A DNA stretch of 64,000 bases from Polytrichum commune (GCA_950295325.1 OX485808.1:32697180-32761179), one strand, 5' to 3'. Counted from the first letter of the stretch, positions 1-12,299 are shown. Translations and numbers: made by a program. Notes: a model not told the origin generated them from the letters alone.

Positions 1-122
1 TTCCTTGCGGTGGACCTGCCAGCATTCCCCTACATCTTGCACCAACTCCATATTCAGTGCCCACATTGGATATTGCATCTGCTATTCGCATAGTCTTGTC
101 TTGTATTGACATATGCGTGGCT

Positions 123-1508
123 ATGGTGGCCATGTACATAACATCGACGGAGGCAAGTGAGGCTCATTTTGCACATAGGAAACAGTTGAAGAGGAGGCAT
201 GAGGATGATGTTTCTATTTTGCCTCGCATTACATTGGGTCGGCATGTGCCTGAAGAGGATGCATTGGAACACCCACATGCAAAGCAAATTTGTGACCTAC
301 TTGCTTGGCACATTGGAGTTGAGGATGCAAGATGGTATGTTAAACCTAGATCAACGTGTTGGTTCGAGGAATATCTTTTTAACATCTACACCCCCGACAT
401 GTTCTACGATATCTTACGAATGAGAAGGAGGACTTTTGACAGGTTGGTGCACGACTTGCAGCCATTCATACAAGGCCAACATACCCATTGGAGACAGCCT
501 ATCGGAGTGGAGAAGAAAATGGTGGTAACACTATTCAAACTCATGCATTGCGTCTGCATATCATTGGTTGTGGACAAAGCCGCACTAGGCAAATCTGCCG
601 TGAGTGAGATACTACGACAAGTATGTTCAGCCATAAGGAACAATTTTGGGCATCTAATATCATGGCCAGTTGGCAGGAGGCTGGTGCGAATCACTGCCGC
701 ATTCCAATCAAAGCAGGGGTTGCCGAATTGTATTGGTGTCATAGACGGTTCGCATATCTACATTGCATCGCCATCAAATACCATTGTGGCGACCGATCAC
801 CGAAACCGTAACAAATCATTCTCTATTCTACTACAGGGTGTTATGGATAGCAAATGCTACTTCACCTCCATCAACACCAACCCGCCAGGATCACTACATG
901 ATAGCGCGCACTTCAAAAACACGGAGCTTTACCGCAAGGCAGAGGAGGGTGTAATGGGTGGTTTTCATGACGATCCTCTGGCTTGGGCTACGGGTCTTCC
1001 ATTCCCTCCGTACATTGTGGGGGATCGTGGATACCCACTCCTAAGTTGGTGCATCACACCATTCAAGAAGGGTCCCATGGGATTGCCTCTCTCCAAGGAA
1101 GAGGTGTGGTTCAATAGGAAACTTTCGTCCACGAGGATGGGCGTTGAAAGAGGATTTGGCATACTGAAATCCAGATTCAAAGATATTGGAACAATATCAT
1201 CGTTGAAACTCGATTTCCTGCCTACAGTGGTGCATTGTTGTTGTGTACTCCACAACATATTGCTTGCTAGCAAGGACCGAACGTTGGACCAAATTCTAAT
1301 AGATTGCCATCTGCCTCCTATGGACGACAATGACATCACGCATCGAGTCGAAGAGGAAGGTTTCCATCCTCCAAGGCCAATGGGACTTGTGAGCGAAGAA
1401 AGAACGTTACTAGAAGGCCAAATGGCGAGGGAAGATCTTTTGGATTACTTGGTTCGTATTCAGAACGCCAACCACATTGCTAACCATCTTAGGAGAGGAC
1501 CGCCATGA
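123..1508 (+). CDS. PIF/Harbinger (HARBI1-like) transposase
   Basis: DDE-type nuclease that cuts and pastes a PIF/Harbinger DNA transposon. The protein shows the DDE_Tnp_4 catalytic motifs in order: GVIDGSH near base 740, VGDRGYP near 1020 and GVERGFG near 1145, so the D-D-E triad looks intact. The helix VVHCCCVLHNILL near the end is also typical of the family. The frame has no stop back to the left edge of the window; the first in-frame ATG is at 123, so the true start or an upstream exon may lie outside. At about 460 residues it is near the usual family length. It faces the Myb/SANT ORF on the other strand and the two 3' ends overlap by about 20 bases, a normal two-gene content for PIF elements. 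No left inverted repeat is visible, as it would be outside the window. Confidence 0.9.
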   Translation: MVAMYITSTEASEAHFAHRKQLKRRHEDDVSILPRITLGRHVPEEDALEHPHAKQICDLLAWHIGVEDARWYVKPRSTCWFEEYLFNIYTPDMFYDILRMRRRTFDRLVHDLQPFIQGQHTHWRQPIGVEKKMVVTLFKLMHCVCISLVVDKAALGKSAVSEILRQVCSAIRNNFGHLISWPVGRRLVRITAAFQSKQGLPNCIGVIDGSHIYIASPSNTIVATDHRNRNKSFSILLQGVMDSKCYFTSINTNPPGSLHDSAHFKNTELYRKAEEGVMGGFHDDPLAWATGLPFPPYIVGDRGYPLLSWCITPFKKGPMGLPLSKEEVWFNRKLSSTRMGVERGFGILKSRFKDIGTISSLKLDFLPTVVHCCCVLHNILLASKDRTLDQILIDCHLPPMDDNDITHRVEEEGFHPPRPMGLVSEERTLLEGQMAREDLLDYLVRIQNANHIANHLRRGPP

Positions 1509-2627
1509 ATACAAAACTAAAACGAGGAGAGGAGGGTGGATAACAAAACCTTGTGAGAGTGCCCATAGATGTCGCCAACATAAGCAAAGCGCTACTAGTC
1601 ATGTTGCCCTGATTTGTTCTCTCCACCTCCAGCTCATAAAATTTTTGGTCCATGTTTGCAACCTGCGTCTCTTGTTTTGTAATTCTTGCCTCCCTTGTTG
1701 TGTCGAATGCCAACACATCGGTCCTCCATGTCCGATTGTCAATGTCTTGGGCCTCCGCGCGTGCAAGGTATTCGTGGTTGAAATCCTTGACAAAGTCGAC
1801 GAGGTTATTGGTGCCCGTGGATTTCCGTTTGCTGCCGGTTGACCTGGGCATGTCGTGCCTGGGTGTTGTCGCCGTAGGGGAGTCGGATGCGGCTGTCATG
1901 CTCGCCATGGGACTTCCCACCCCCACAAAAGACGAATCACGTGCCGTAGGAGCAGAGCACCGATTATGCCCTGCCACGGGGGTGGACACCCTATCGGAGT
2001 CCACAACGTCCGTTGCGCGTCCAAAAATTTGTCTTCTCCCCACAAACCCCTCCATTTCCGTATACATAGCCTCACTGAACTCCAACGACATCTTCCTGGT
2101 TTTGGACAAGTCTTTCTTCTCCTCCCTACTCATTCCCCACCAATTTCCCGAACCCGTTCCCTTATGTAGTCCTTTAATTTTTTGTAGTCCTTAATCAGAC
2201 CATCCCATTTGTTGGTGATTTGATCAGTATCCCTAACCCGGAAACCCACCGCGTTCATGCACCCCACCAAGACCAATTTCCATGCCGTGGTTCCATATAC
2301 AAACTTGGCAAGGGAAGGTTGGTTGCAATTGTGCCGCCCATCCCATTCAAGACGTTTTTGGCCGATTAGAACAAACATTTCCGCCTCTGTCCAGTTGGGC
2401 CCTCGAACCTTGTGGGGAAGTGCAGCATGTGGCTGGGACGAAATCGACAATGTCCGTCCGGTGATCGATCTGCCCTTGCCACGTACACATCCTCTTCCGC
2501 CCGCCGGCGCTAATGAAACGGGCTCTTCGTCGCCCAAAAACTCGGAGTGAAAGTCACAAGCCCTGCCTACGGGCACCTGGCTGGATGGACATTGCGAGCT
2601 CTCTCCCAAATGCACAATTTCATCCAT
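1489..2627 (-). pseudogene. Myb/SANT-like (trihelix) accessory protein of PIF/Harbinger, frameshifted
   Basis: PIF/Harbinger elements usually encode a second protein with a Myb/SANT-like domain that binds the element ends and helps the transposase into the nucleus. Here the N-terminal part (about 2627-2140) has the SANT signature: NWTEAEMFVLI, then DQITNKWDGLIKDYKKLKDY. The C-terminal part (about 2140-1489) continues with WWGMSREEKKDL and an EFSEAMYTEMEGF block, which normally follow directly in this family. The two parts lie in different frames; the shift is near 2138-2145, at the WW motif. It could be a single-base frameshift or, less likely, a very short splicing event. The first ATG in frame is at 2627, though the frame is open slightly further up. 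The tail is Ser/Thr/Arg rich and has no recognised domain. Confidence 0.75.
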
Positions 2628-2657
2628 CGTTTGACAAACAATGTTGTCCACGCACAC

Positions 2658-4350
2658 CCTAAATCAAACAACCAAAATTTTTGCCAAAGCAAAGTCACTA
2701 AGATGCACACCATAACTGAATGCATATTGCAAAGGTTTTGCCTTACTGCATAGAAAAAGAATCCCCCCACTGATGCAAACACCATGAATCCACATTGCCC
2801 TGTAGAATGGCAGATCTTGTGGGATCCCAGTGTTTTCCAAGACATAAGCACTGGACAATAAGAAAGAGCCTTCTAGTGTGCGAAAACATGTTTGGGCAAA
2901 AGCATCCATCACAGTTTGCAAATACTTTAACAGCATCGGAGCTTCAACAATATATTCAACCTTTGCAATAGAGACCTGGATCTGGCGGCCACACATGGGA
3001 TACGAAAAATTGAGGCGAACATGCAAAATAGGAGATTGGACTGCTAGTAACAGAGGGACCAATTGGGTTAGAGAAATGGACGGTTCAAATCACCGAGTTC
3101 GGGCAAATTTCAGGCCACCAATTTGGGGGCCACAAACAACACCCCGCACAAACAGCACGAACACGTGAAAACACGACCATCCAAGCAGGTGGGCTAGGAT
3201 ACACGTGGATGGGAACCACAAATCTTGCAGCAAATATTTCAATTTTGCATTTGTACATGGAGTGCGTCGGACAATGGGCAACACAGAAAACATCCAATAG
3301 TGCTAGATGCGAGTGCAGGGTTGAAACAAGACGCACAAATTACACATAAATGTTTAAACTCTGCGTTGTCGCGGAGAGGCAGAGCGTGACAATGTGAGGA
3401 CCAGTTTGAGGTATGGCCCAAGTCTGCGACTAGCAAAGTGTGAGGACTCCCAAACTTAAAATTGTTTTTTAAGGAAGCAGGGGCACATTGGTGCACAAAA
3501 CAACTGTTTACATATTGAAACCATTTTGCTTTGCTGAAGAGTCTCTAAAAATAAGTGCAGAACATAAATGCACGTGCACACGCACAATGCCAGGAATTGC
3601 ACAATTACAGGCCAAAGAGATCAGAATCCACCAAAGGGCCGTCCAGTGTCTGACACTATTTTTGGGCAAACCTGGACAGCACAGCTCGCAGGTGCGTTCA
3701 CGACGACGGAGCCTTGTCAATATGTGGAACCTGTGAGAGGGGAAAAAGAATTGGCAGTCACACACGGGGCAGTGCAGTTAGAGAAGTGAACCTAGGAAAG
3801 AGGAGACTAGATTGCCAGTTATATGTGGGACAATGGAGGTTGTGAAATGGTCGATTCAAGCAAAAGAATGTGGAGAAAACATCAACCGCCAAACTGGAAT
3901 CCGCCGAGCACACACTACACAAACAATACTGGGACCCAAACGCATGAGCATGTAACCAACACGGGTTGGGAGGACATCCCAAACAAGGATGCCAATTGTG
4001 TATTCAAACACAAACAACAAAAAGGATTTTATGGCAAAATGGTTGCAGAACTCCATGGCAGACATGATTGCATGGGAACTTGCCGACCACTTCCTAACCG
4101 GCACTGGGCAACTATAGCTGGCGGCAGTCATTCAATTCCTGGAGTCCACACATGACAGAGCTACCCCTTAAGCACCTCCTGCATACCCAATGCGAGAGCG
4201 GCGAAGTCATGGAAGACCGACTGAATGCGAAGGACACCAGACTGGAAAGGAAATGTGAGTGTCCATACCCGGAAACAATTAGCCAAGACGGATCGAGAAA
4301 CACGTGATTTATGCCGGCCGCAAGGAGCACATATCACCAATGGGCCTCCT
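2658..4350. other. AC-rich stretch, no gene recognised
   Basis: No protein of a known family is visible. The plus strand is rich in A and C and poor in T, which leaves many short open frames on both strands without meaning. It is probably internal or flanking DNA of the PIF/Harbinger element, because similar AC-skewed DNA continues beyond the nested element at 4359-5072. Confidence 0.5.
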
Positions 4351-4358
4351 GGTGTGGG

Positions 4359-5072
4359 CTCGGGGGGTGCACCTTTCATTAAAACCTAGAATCACGTGCG
4401 TTCACTGCATACTCTAAAAACCCCCTATATACAAGTTATTTTTTGTGAAATGAAGTAATGCACATACAATTGCAACAATAAATATACAAGTGACAATATG
4501 TATACACAAAAAAATCCATTCATATATAGTCATTAACATAAGTATACAAATATACTTTTGAACAATAATCAACCCCTATAATATGTATAACAAAATATCC
4601 TAGCTTTCATCAGCAAAGTCGTTGAAAAGTTTTTCATCTCCCGGATGTAACTCATAAACATTTGATTCACCAATATATGTCATTGTAGCCAATGCAATTA
4701 TTGTCTCTAAGTCTACCATCAAATGATCAGTAAGATCATATGTCCACTTGTTGTTAGCCCCTTTTTGATACCAACATAAACCAATCTCCACGTTTGATGG
4801 ACGGTCCATCAAGTCAATTGGATCCCTATACTCCACCCAACGATTACAAAACTTCCTCCGCATCCAATATGAAAACTTATGATATGTAGTATAGTAACAG
4901 TACCATACAAATACAATTATTGTATATTTTTTAAAGGCCTTCCATATATGTACGTAACTATGAATTATAACATGTATACCATATGTATACGTAATATGGC
5001 AAGGTCCAAATCAATACCCCTCCTGTGCACTCACGTATACTCGTACATGTTTAGTACAGTGCACCCCCCGAG
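4359..5072 (-). mobile_element. TIR element copy 1 (714 bp, internally deleted) with 8-bp target duplication
   Basis: The ends are perfect 14-bp inverted repeats, CTCGGGGGGTGCAC at 4359-4372 and its reverse complement at 5059-5072. The 8 bases GGTGTGGG occur immediately on both sides (4351-4358 and 5073-5080), a target site duplication. The same element, longer, lies at 42608-44008 with a different 8-bp duplication. Copy 1 lacks about 685 internal bases of copy 2; the join falls on the tetranucleotide CATC (4861-4864). Strand is given by the coding remnant. An 8-bp duplication fits hAT, P, Merlin or KDZ-like superfamilies; the ends do not let me choose. Confidence 0.9.
4600..4863 (-). pseudogene. 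Truncated C-terminal coding remnant in TIR element copy 1
   Basis: This frame encodes the last 87 residues of the protein seen in full in the copy at 42851-43390, with a handful of substitutions. It includes the block GLCWYQKG followed by NVYELHPGDE. The frame ends in the same TAG stop as copy 2. Its upstream part is missing because of the CATC deletion, so it cannot make the whole protein. Its near-identity to copy 2 points to recent movement of the family. Confidence 0.8.
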
Positions 5073-5080
5073 GGTGTGGG

Positions 5081-7250
5081 GGAAGAAGTTAAGCCAAAAT
5101 TGCTAACCACAATGCGCAAATGTGGCCAGAACACAGGAGCATTGTCAATGTGACGAACCTATGTATGGGGGCCTTCACCAAATTTTTGCCGAACTGCACA
5201 ACTATATCCAACATGCCTCAGAACGATCGACCGCAGTCACTGTTGCATCCGTACAGCAAACTGCAGCCACAACTCTTCGAGGAGCCCACAACGACGAACA
5301 ACCACCACTGTTGTCACCGCGTATGGCTGCAAACACAACGGCAATGTCAATTCAGCATGACCGATGTGGTCTTCAGTTAAACCACTATTGAGTGCCACAT
5401 AATGTGGACTCCTGCGTGCAGTGTGCCCGATTCCGGACTAGCATAGTAGTTCCGTATCGGAGCACCAGTTGCAGAGTGTACTAGTCATAGAAATCAGAAT
5501 CCAAACACCACACAGTGGCACATTGACCTCTTCCGAAGACTGCAAAGACATGTGAAAATCACAACCTGCTGTGCATATTGGTGAACACCAACACAGATGC
5601 CGATGGTGAACCAACACGAGCTGCAAAGCACAGGGTTATAAACAATACTCACGGTCTTAACTACAAGGACTGGGAACGCTTCTGGAAGACCTACAGCCCG
5701 TGGATGTCACATTGGCAGCAATGCAAGAACAACGAGCTCCCCATCTTCAATATGAAAAAACAACATATGACAAGGTTACATCTTGTTCCTGCCACATATT
5801 ACTAGATTGTCACAAACCATGGTATCGTAGGGTCCCAGCCAGGAAATTGCCAGCAATTGCCGGTGCCGTACAGATTGTCACATGAATAAGTCGAGTGTGG
5901 TAGAAAGAGTTGGGCGCAGAGGGAGGCATCCGCACCCCAGAGTACCCATCGACCCAGGACCTTCGACGACATTGAGAATGAGGCATCTGCGAAACCAAGG
6001 GCAGTTGCTCCACCTACCGCACATGCACCATTGCACAGGTCGGGCATTCTGACGAATCGGGCATTCTTCAAGAGCACCCTAGACTGCCAAACTTGGTAGG
6101 CAGTGACAGTCCGGTGCAAATAGCAAACAAACCGTCTTCGGCAAGGCTGCTATTGAAGCCACCAACAATGGCATGTAACACCCACAAACCTTTGTGAAGC
6201 CACAAAAATTGCGAGTCCAAAAATGGCCACACACAACACAGCCGCGAACGTACACAATGCATTTGTTCCCGGGAAGAACAGATGCCACCACATGCTCCAA
6301 AACCAGACGACCAACACCAAAATGCAGTTGCCAAGCATACCACAATGCATGCAGCATGCCGACCTCCGCGGCGAACATAAATCCACGAGTACCCACTCTG
6401 GCGGCGGGGAGGCCATTATTGGCGTCTCCGAGGTCACAGCCGCAGTTGGGCAACCCCTGTTCTGAATATGAAAAGAACTGCCGGAGCCCACTACCGTTTT
6501 GCTGCACACAACCGTAACAAACCGGATTAAAAAACAAGCGTCGGGATTGAGGACCACCAAGGACGCACCCTGTGGCAGCGACAGCGGATTGAAGCAACAA
6601 ATCGCCGCAACAGCCGCACCCATAACTCCACGCCCTTGTTCTCACTTTGTCATTTCTTGTTTTGTCTGTGCATGTGTGTGCAATTTGCGGGCATTCGGAG
6701 GTTCATGTAAGGCCAAAAACTCACCTCTACCTAACCTGAAGGTTGTTCTAATCGCCGAAGAAGATCGCAGTTCGCGTCGAGCAGCCGTAGGCCACCTCCA
6801 CAGACGGGTCGCCGAACCCCACACCCGCCTTGCAATGCGAGGCATCTGCAGCAAATGATGACTTTCATCATAAATTTATGGGTTTCATTCACGTCATCCA
6901 AGGCCTGAATCAGAACGTTGGAATTTCCCGCCGGTAAGCTTGTGGTACTCTGAGGGGCTTTGAAACCCTTTCCGGCAAGAAGGAGAAGGAGACAACTTCT
7001 GACAACGTCTTCCCCGCTCCGTTTTGGAAACCCCTTGTGCGGTGCCAATTAGTGGCTCCCCACCGGTGTCAGCCCCATATCCGGCATGGACACCCTGGGT
7101 GTGGCCCCTTCCTTAGAAAAGGCTAACTTTAAGAATTGTGTGAAAGAATCCGGTTACTATGAGTTATTCTGTCCAAAAGCATTGAATTGCAACAAGCTGA
7201 TGTCGAATGCTTGGGTTCCCTTATTGAGGCAAGCTAGTTAAATATGGGGA
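5081..7250. other. AC-rich stretch, no gene recognised
   Basis: From about 5100 to 6850 the plus strand is again rich in A and C. The minus strand has long open frames (for example 6645-6079) that are Cys/Val/Trp rich and match no family I know; they are explained by the scarcity of stop codons in GT-rich DNA. From 6870 to 7250 the composition returns to normal and nothing is recognised. Confidence 0.5.
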
Positions 7251-7254
7251 AGTA

Positions 7255-8079
7255 GGGCCAAGTTCCATGTGCCGATCCCGGTCCGTTTTTTAAATGGGTG
7301 AGAAACGGGTGACATCATTCAAAAAATGGGCGATGCCACCCATTTTATGGAGGGGTACTTCTATGTGGGGTGCCGGTTTATTTTGATTTGCTACTTTCTA
7401 ACTAAATTTGGTGAGTAATAAGACATGACACTTTATGAAGGTCACCGGCAATGAAGGTCATTATCATTTAACTTTTCATATTTGATTTGCACATCAATTT
7501 CCATACATTTATTGAATGAATTCCAAATTATGTGTTGTTAATATGCGTAGGTTGGTAATACTGTCATCTATGGAAATATGTAAATATTTATATATATTGT
7601 TTTTTTAGTTGAAATTGTCATTGTACATTGTTTATAAGTGATTTTATCTGTGACACCTAAATGATACCAAAATAGTCTTTTAAATATTTCATGAGTGTTT
7701 CCTTTGGTTTGTTTGCCTTACATATATATATTGTTAAGATCTAGATTCTAAAAACATCATAAAATACACGTTCCCTAAGAGAACTCCTCAAAAGAAAGGA
7801 CTTGAAGAACAAAGTGGCCTTTAGTATCTAAAGGTGTACCCTAGGTGACCAGTCGATCCGGTCACCTGAGCTTGCTAACTGGCACATGTCCTTCTTGTGA
7901 CCATTAGAACTGCTGGTCCTTTGGCACCCGTTCTTGCACAACACAAAATGTGGGACACCCATCCATGGGGGGTACCGGTCCTTGGGTGAGGGATGGGCAC
8001 ATGGCACCACCCTCTTTTCACCGGCCCACCCATTTATTTTGAAAAAAATGGACCGGGACTGGCACATGGAACTTGGCCC
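7255..8079. mobile_element. Non-autonomous TIR element, PIF/Harbinger-like (825 bp)
   Basis: The two ends are inverted copies beginning GGGCCAAGTTCCATGTGCC; about 28 of the first 30 bases match, and similarity resumes at AAATGGGTG further in. The GGGCC start resembles PIF/Harbinger and Tourist ends. I see no clean 3-bp TAA/TTA duplication (flanks are GTA and TTC), so the insertion may be old. The inside is AT-rich and has no coding capacity. Confidence 0.7.
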
Positions 8080-8866
8080 TTCGAGAGTCTCACAGTTGGG
8101 GCCCTTTGATGTGATTGTCACAAGTAGGTTCACACATAATGTCATCTAATGTCACACAAAAATTTGAATTAAAATGATTGAACATTCATCAAACTTTTCC
8201 GTTTGGACAATGCCTTCATGGGCTATTATTAAGATAAGTGGGTGTCAATTGATCAATTTAAGCCTTGCACCTACTTCTCATAGGTAAGTTGCAAACTACA
8301 CTATCAGTGCGAGATGTTTGCTAATTCCGTTTCATCTCCATAGTGATTTTCATCATAAGTTTTGAAGCTCATACGAATATCTTATTCATTGTTGAATTGA
8401 AAATTTGCATGGACATTGAATGGTCATATAAACCCCCCCCCCCCCCAATATTTTGACTATTGAATTTAGAATGAATAACAAATCTTGAACACATAGTGCA
8501 ATTTCTAAATTCAAACACATGTCTTGCTGACCATTGTCCATTCTTACATTCACACCTAACCACACATGCACTGGTAAAAAATATTTGTCCAACCAGACAA
8601 AGTAACCATGGCCCACTTACATGGTTAAAGTAACTTGTAATGAAGTTCACAACATTACTGAGTAGGGTCATGTCACTTAGTGGGATAGAGTACATAGAGA
8701 ATAATACTTGCATTGCGCTAGCATATAGTAGCTAGATAGCCAGTCCGGCATAACATGACTATGAAATTATAAGTAAGATTATTTAGAAAATGATCGACAC
8801 AATTTGCCGGAATTACTTTACCGCTTTTCTTGGAATATGCTAAACTCTCACACTACACAAACTTAT
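8080..8866. other. No gene; contains a 14-base C tract
   Basis: No coding region is recognised. A run of 14 C residues lies at 8433-8446. The rest is unremarkable AT-rich DNA. Confidence 0.5.
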
Positions 8867-9340
8867 TGTCACGTGGCATGATGTCGAACACCAAGCCACG
8901 TCTTGGTTAGTTAATTTATAGGCTATTAAATAATCTTGTTGCTTAGTTTATGGACTAAGCATTATGTTAGTACAACCTTCGGGGTAGTTACCCGGGTTGA
9001 AAGGGTTGTTTATGAGTTGCTTTTGCCTTGTGGGAACCTTGCCACTCTTTGGAAGGTTCTCACCCCCTTGCCGTAGGACCCACTTAGGGTCGGGCTTGAG
9101 GGGTCAAGGCACGGCAGCTCCCTCAGCTTGGCATTCTTGCCAAGTCGAGTCTTGTAGTTCTGTGAGAGAGAGAGCTTATGGTGTAGGGTTTGCTTCAAGC
9201 ATGACAGATTGTCATTGAATAAGCTTATGCGTTCTCTTCATCTCCTTCTACACTCTTAGATTCTCCCCATGTAGAGTGAGAGATAGCTCACCTTGTATCA
9301 AGTGAGTCTTGAGAGATGTTATGTATCTTGAGAATATGTA
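8867..9340 (+). repeat. Old LTR-like fragment related to the 334-bp repeats near 28.7 and 38.7 kb
   Basis: The core (about 9115-9290) matches the reverse complement of the 334-bp repeat at 28677-29010 and 38680-39013. Shared landmarks in the same order are CTTGGCATTCTTGCCAAGTC, a GAGAGAGCTT stretch, CTACACTCTTAGATTCTCC and GAGTGAGAGATAGCT. Upstream, TGTCACG at 8867 matches the start of the other copies on the minus strand. The match is weak outside the core, so this is a diverged fossil, probably a solo LTR; its right end is not defined. Confidence 0.5.
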
Positions 9341-11125
9341 ATGCCTTCTTCATTACTTAGTTTCTAGATATGTATCTCATTCATTGAGAGTGTGTTAATA
9401 ACACATTTGTTGTTGTTTTATTGTATCTTTTTCTAGTTATATTTTTCACACGATGTGTTATGCGTAACAATGTGTATTTGCACGACATTATGTAGTGTTA
9501 ATAATTCCATGTATTGCATTGAATAGAGGAGGGGTTCGCATTATGTTCCAAGTTGTCCTTAGTTATTGCAAGCAATATGGGTTGGCACTATGTACGAAGA
9601 ACTTGATGTATGTTCTAAATAAATTTCCGGACATCAATTTCATATAGGAGATGCACTTATTTGGAATTGTGTCCCATTGGAGAAAGTTAGTACATAAAAC
9701 AAAATATTATGTCCAAGAACAACTTTTTGATTTGAAAATTTTGTGCATAAGATATGAACAAATTTCAGCAAGCATTTCCAAGGAGTGAGAAGGCTTCAAG
9801 AAAAAATGTGGTATGAACAAACTTTTGGAACTTGATTGTGCTAAGAAAAAAACTTTCTTTAGAGTTGTGATAAACTAAGAAAATTTAGAAATCAAACATA
9901 ATACCACCTCCAGCAACTAAAAGTGCACTTTGAAGTTGTTATACAAAAGATACGAACAAATATATATATATATATATATATATAGAAAAACTATTAAGGC
10001 TTCATCTCTAAGAATACATATCCCACACGGATGTGTGGACATTGCATGGGAGAGGACTTCAGCTTATATACTAAAATGAATTCTTGACATAATGTATAAT
10101 ACGACACCTTCTTGGTCTAATGTATAATTCAACGTCAGCTTGCTTAGTATTCAACATTATGTATAAGTGGACTTCAAGAAATCATGAGATACCATATTGA
10201 CTTTGAGAATAGTAAACCCAACTAAGGTCAAGGCATCCATAGTCAACCAAGTCCAATTAACCTGCCATACCCTGGGCATACCGGGGTGGCCAGATACTTG
10301 TTTACATTTTAGTATCCATGGAAAAGGAAGATATTCTTGAGATATACTAATGCCAAACTTGTCATTTGTTTACTATAATTTCAGTCAACTTGTAGACCAT
10401 TGTGTAATATAGGCACACACCTCACAACATTATTGAACATACTCCAAGGAAGGTATGAGTAAGTACACTTGAACGCCAAGTGTCATGAGGTGACACTAAT
10501 GGTGAAGTTGTCGATGATTAGTCTAACCTAGGATATGTCTTAAAATATGGTAAGTACCACTATTATGCATGTGACACTGAATACCATAAACGGTGTATTG
10601 GCACGCTTCTAACATATATTTACTATCATGTATCACACATAGAGTTCACCCCTGAGAGGGGAAGTAGCCCTCGGGCAAAGAGACTCTCCATTCACGCTTG
10701 CCTCCCCATGATGCCGGTGTTAATATCTATCTATCTGGTAATGTAGGAGGTAGGCTTAGGGTGCGCTTTTAGGGCAGGGATGGGATTATCATTGTCTACC
10801 TTAATGACAGAAGTTGGTGGTTGCATCCTAATTAGTGAACATGAAGAAATTTGAGCCAACTCATACACTATCCTTACTTCATCATTTATCAATCAATCAT
10901 TCATTGAGATGCTTCAGTTATTCCTTTTATTTTGATTGAAAATAGGAAAACTTCAAGAGTTTTGGTTTTGAATTAGTAATTTGGGAAAATGAACCACCGA
11001 TTATTGCCATTTCTTGTTTCTAATATGCTCATGGACTTACTTGGAGATTCCAATTGTTTAAGGTTATCTATACATATTCTATTGTATTCAAGGTAAGGAA
11101 GAACATGCTCCCATTCATGACGGTA
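9341..11125. other. AT-rich DNA with a TA microsatellite, no gene
   Basis: No coding region is recognised. A pure TA repeat of 24 bases lies at 9961-9984. The rest shows no long frame and no family match. Confidence 0.55.
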
Positions 11126-11128
11126 TAA

Positions 11129-12023
11129 GGGCCGGTTTACACCATGGACCATGAAGTCGTCCCAGGGTGTTGTAAGAACTTTGATTGGTCATGAAGTGAC
11201 CATGAAGGTCGAGGTCCCCCAAAGACATATTTTCAGGCCTAATTAATACACTGACATGGTCCAACGGGTTTTGCGGTGAGAGGCAAAAGAGGTAGTATGG
11301 TAGGAAAAGGTAGGGGCCCATGGCAAAGAAATGCCCATATAATAAATTTTTAATGGAATATTTTTTGGAGCTTTATATAGAACTCTTCCCACTAGGTAAG
11401 GCTCACAAGGCACACTTTTCAACATCTATATGATGTAATCTTGAGAAGCAAGTCCGCCCTCTATGTGCCTTGATCATATCATAGCCGGCCTATGAGACAT
11501 ACCATTTCTTCCATGTGCTACCCCTTAAACCAACTCCCACATGTTTCACCAAACAATGTGGGACATCTAGAACTCAAGAATTCAAGCACACATGGTGAAG
11601 CGGGTTGCAAATAATGCTCAACACAAGGTAAATGTCACGTGTAAATTACATTGAACATGTTCAAATTTAAATCGCTCATTTTTTTTTGCAAAATATGTTG
11701 CGAGAAGATTTTGCAATCCACATCTTCAACACAATTTACAAGAAGTGAAGACAAGTGAAACCCAAGAGAAGAGAAGAGAATGGTCAAACTTGATTTTATT
11801 TTATATTTTTTATCCAAAAATGCTCTTTTTGAACATACTTTAAAAAAAATTAGCACAGTCACTGTTTGGTGCATGGTCATTCTTCTTGGTCCACATTCAG
11901 TTTACACCTAGTGAGGGGCTTTATAGTTATGATTGTTTAAGAAATCAAACCCTGAAAAATTGGACCATCAAATCGGACCATGAAAAAAGGCCATCTTCCA
12001 TGGTCCATGATGTAAACCGACCC
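11129..12023. mobile_element. Non-autonomous PIF/Harbinger (Tourist-like) element, 895 bp, TAA duplication
   Basis: The ends are imperfect inverted repeats of about 28 bp: GGGCCGGTTTACACCATGG on the left and, read from the right end inward, GGGTCGGTTTACATCATGG. The trinucleotide TAA flanks both ends (11126-11128 and 12024-12026), the target duplication typical of PIF/Harbinger. There is no transposase inside. A second copy of the left end and about 300 bp of body lies at 41749-42045, also preceded by TAA. A transposase such as the one at 123-1508 could in principle mobilise it; that is an inference. Confidence 0.85.
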
Positions 12024-12291
12024 TAAATGGAAGTACCGATGTTACTTTTTTTTATTTTTTATTCATTTCTACTGTGGCAGTCGAAATCAAGGCAGAGACC
12101 CGTTGTTTAGTTGAATATGTATATTTCCAAAAACAAATTCCAAAAATAAAACAATAATCGGTTACGTAGTTTAGTAGTCGACCGACATGCAATCAACTGC
12201 ATGCATAGCTGGTCCAGGCAGACATTGGCCATCGTCTTGAGTAGATTGCATCCCCCAAAGCATCACCAGCTCGGAGTTGCTCCGGTCTTTC

Positions 12292-12299
12292 ATATATAG
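12292..12299 (+). promoter_or_regulatory. Possible TATA box of the PLAC8 gene
   Basis: The string ATATATAG sits about 200 bases upstream of the ATG at 12497, in a stretch (12100-12490) without other features. The distance would leave a 5' leader of roughly 170 bases. This is position and composition only. Confidence 0.3.

Noticed and set aside
6079-6645. A 188-codon minus-strand frame
   Set aside because: Cys/Trp-rich composition typical of GT-rich non-coding DNA; no match to a family.
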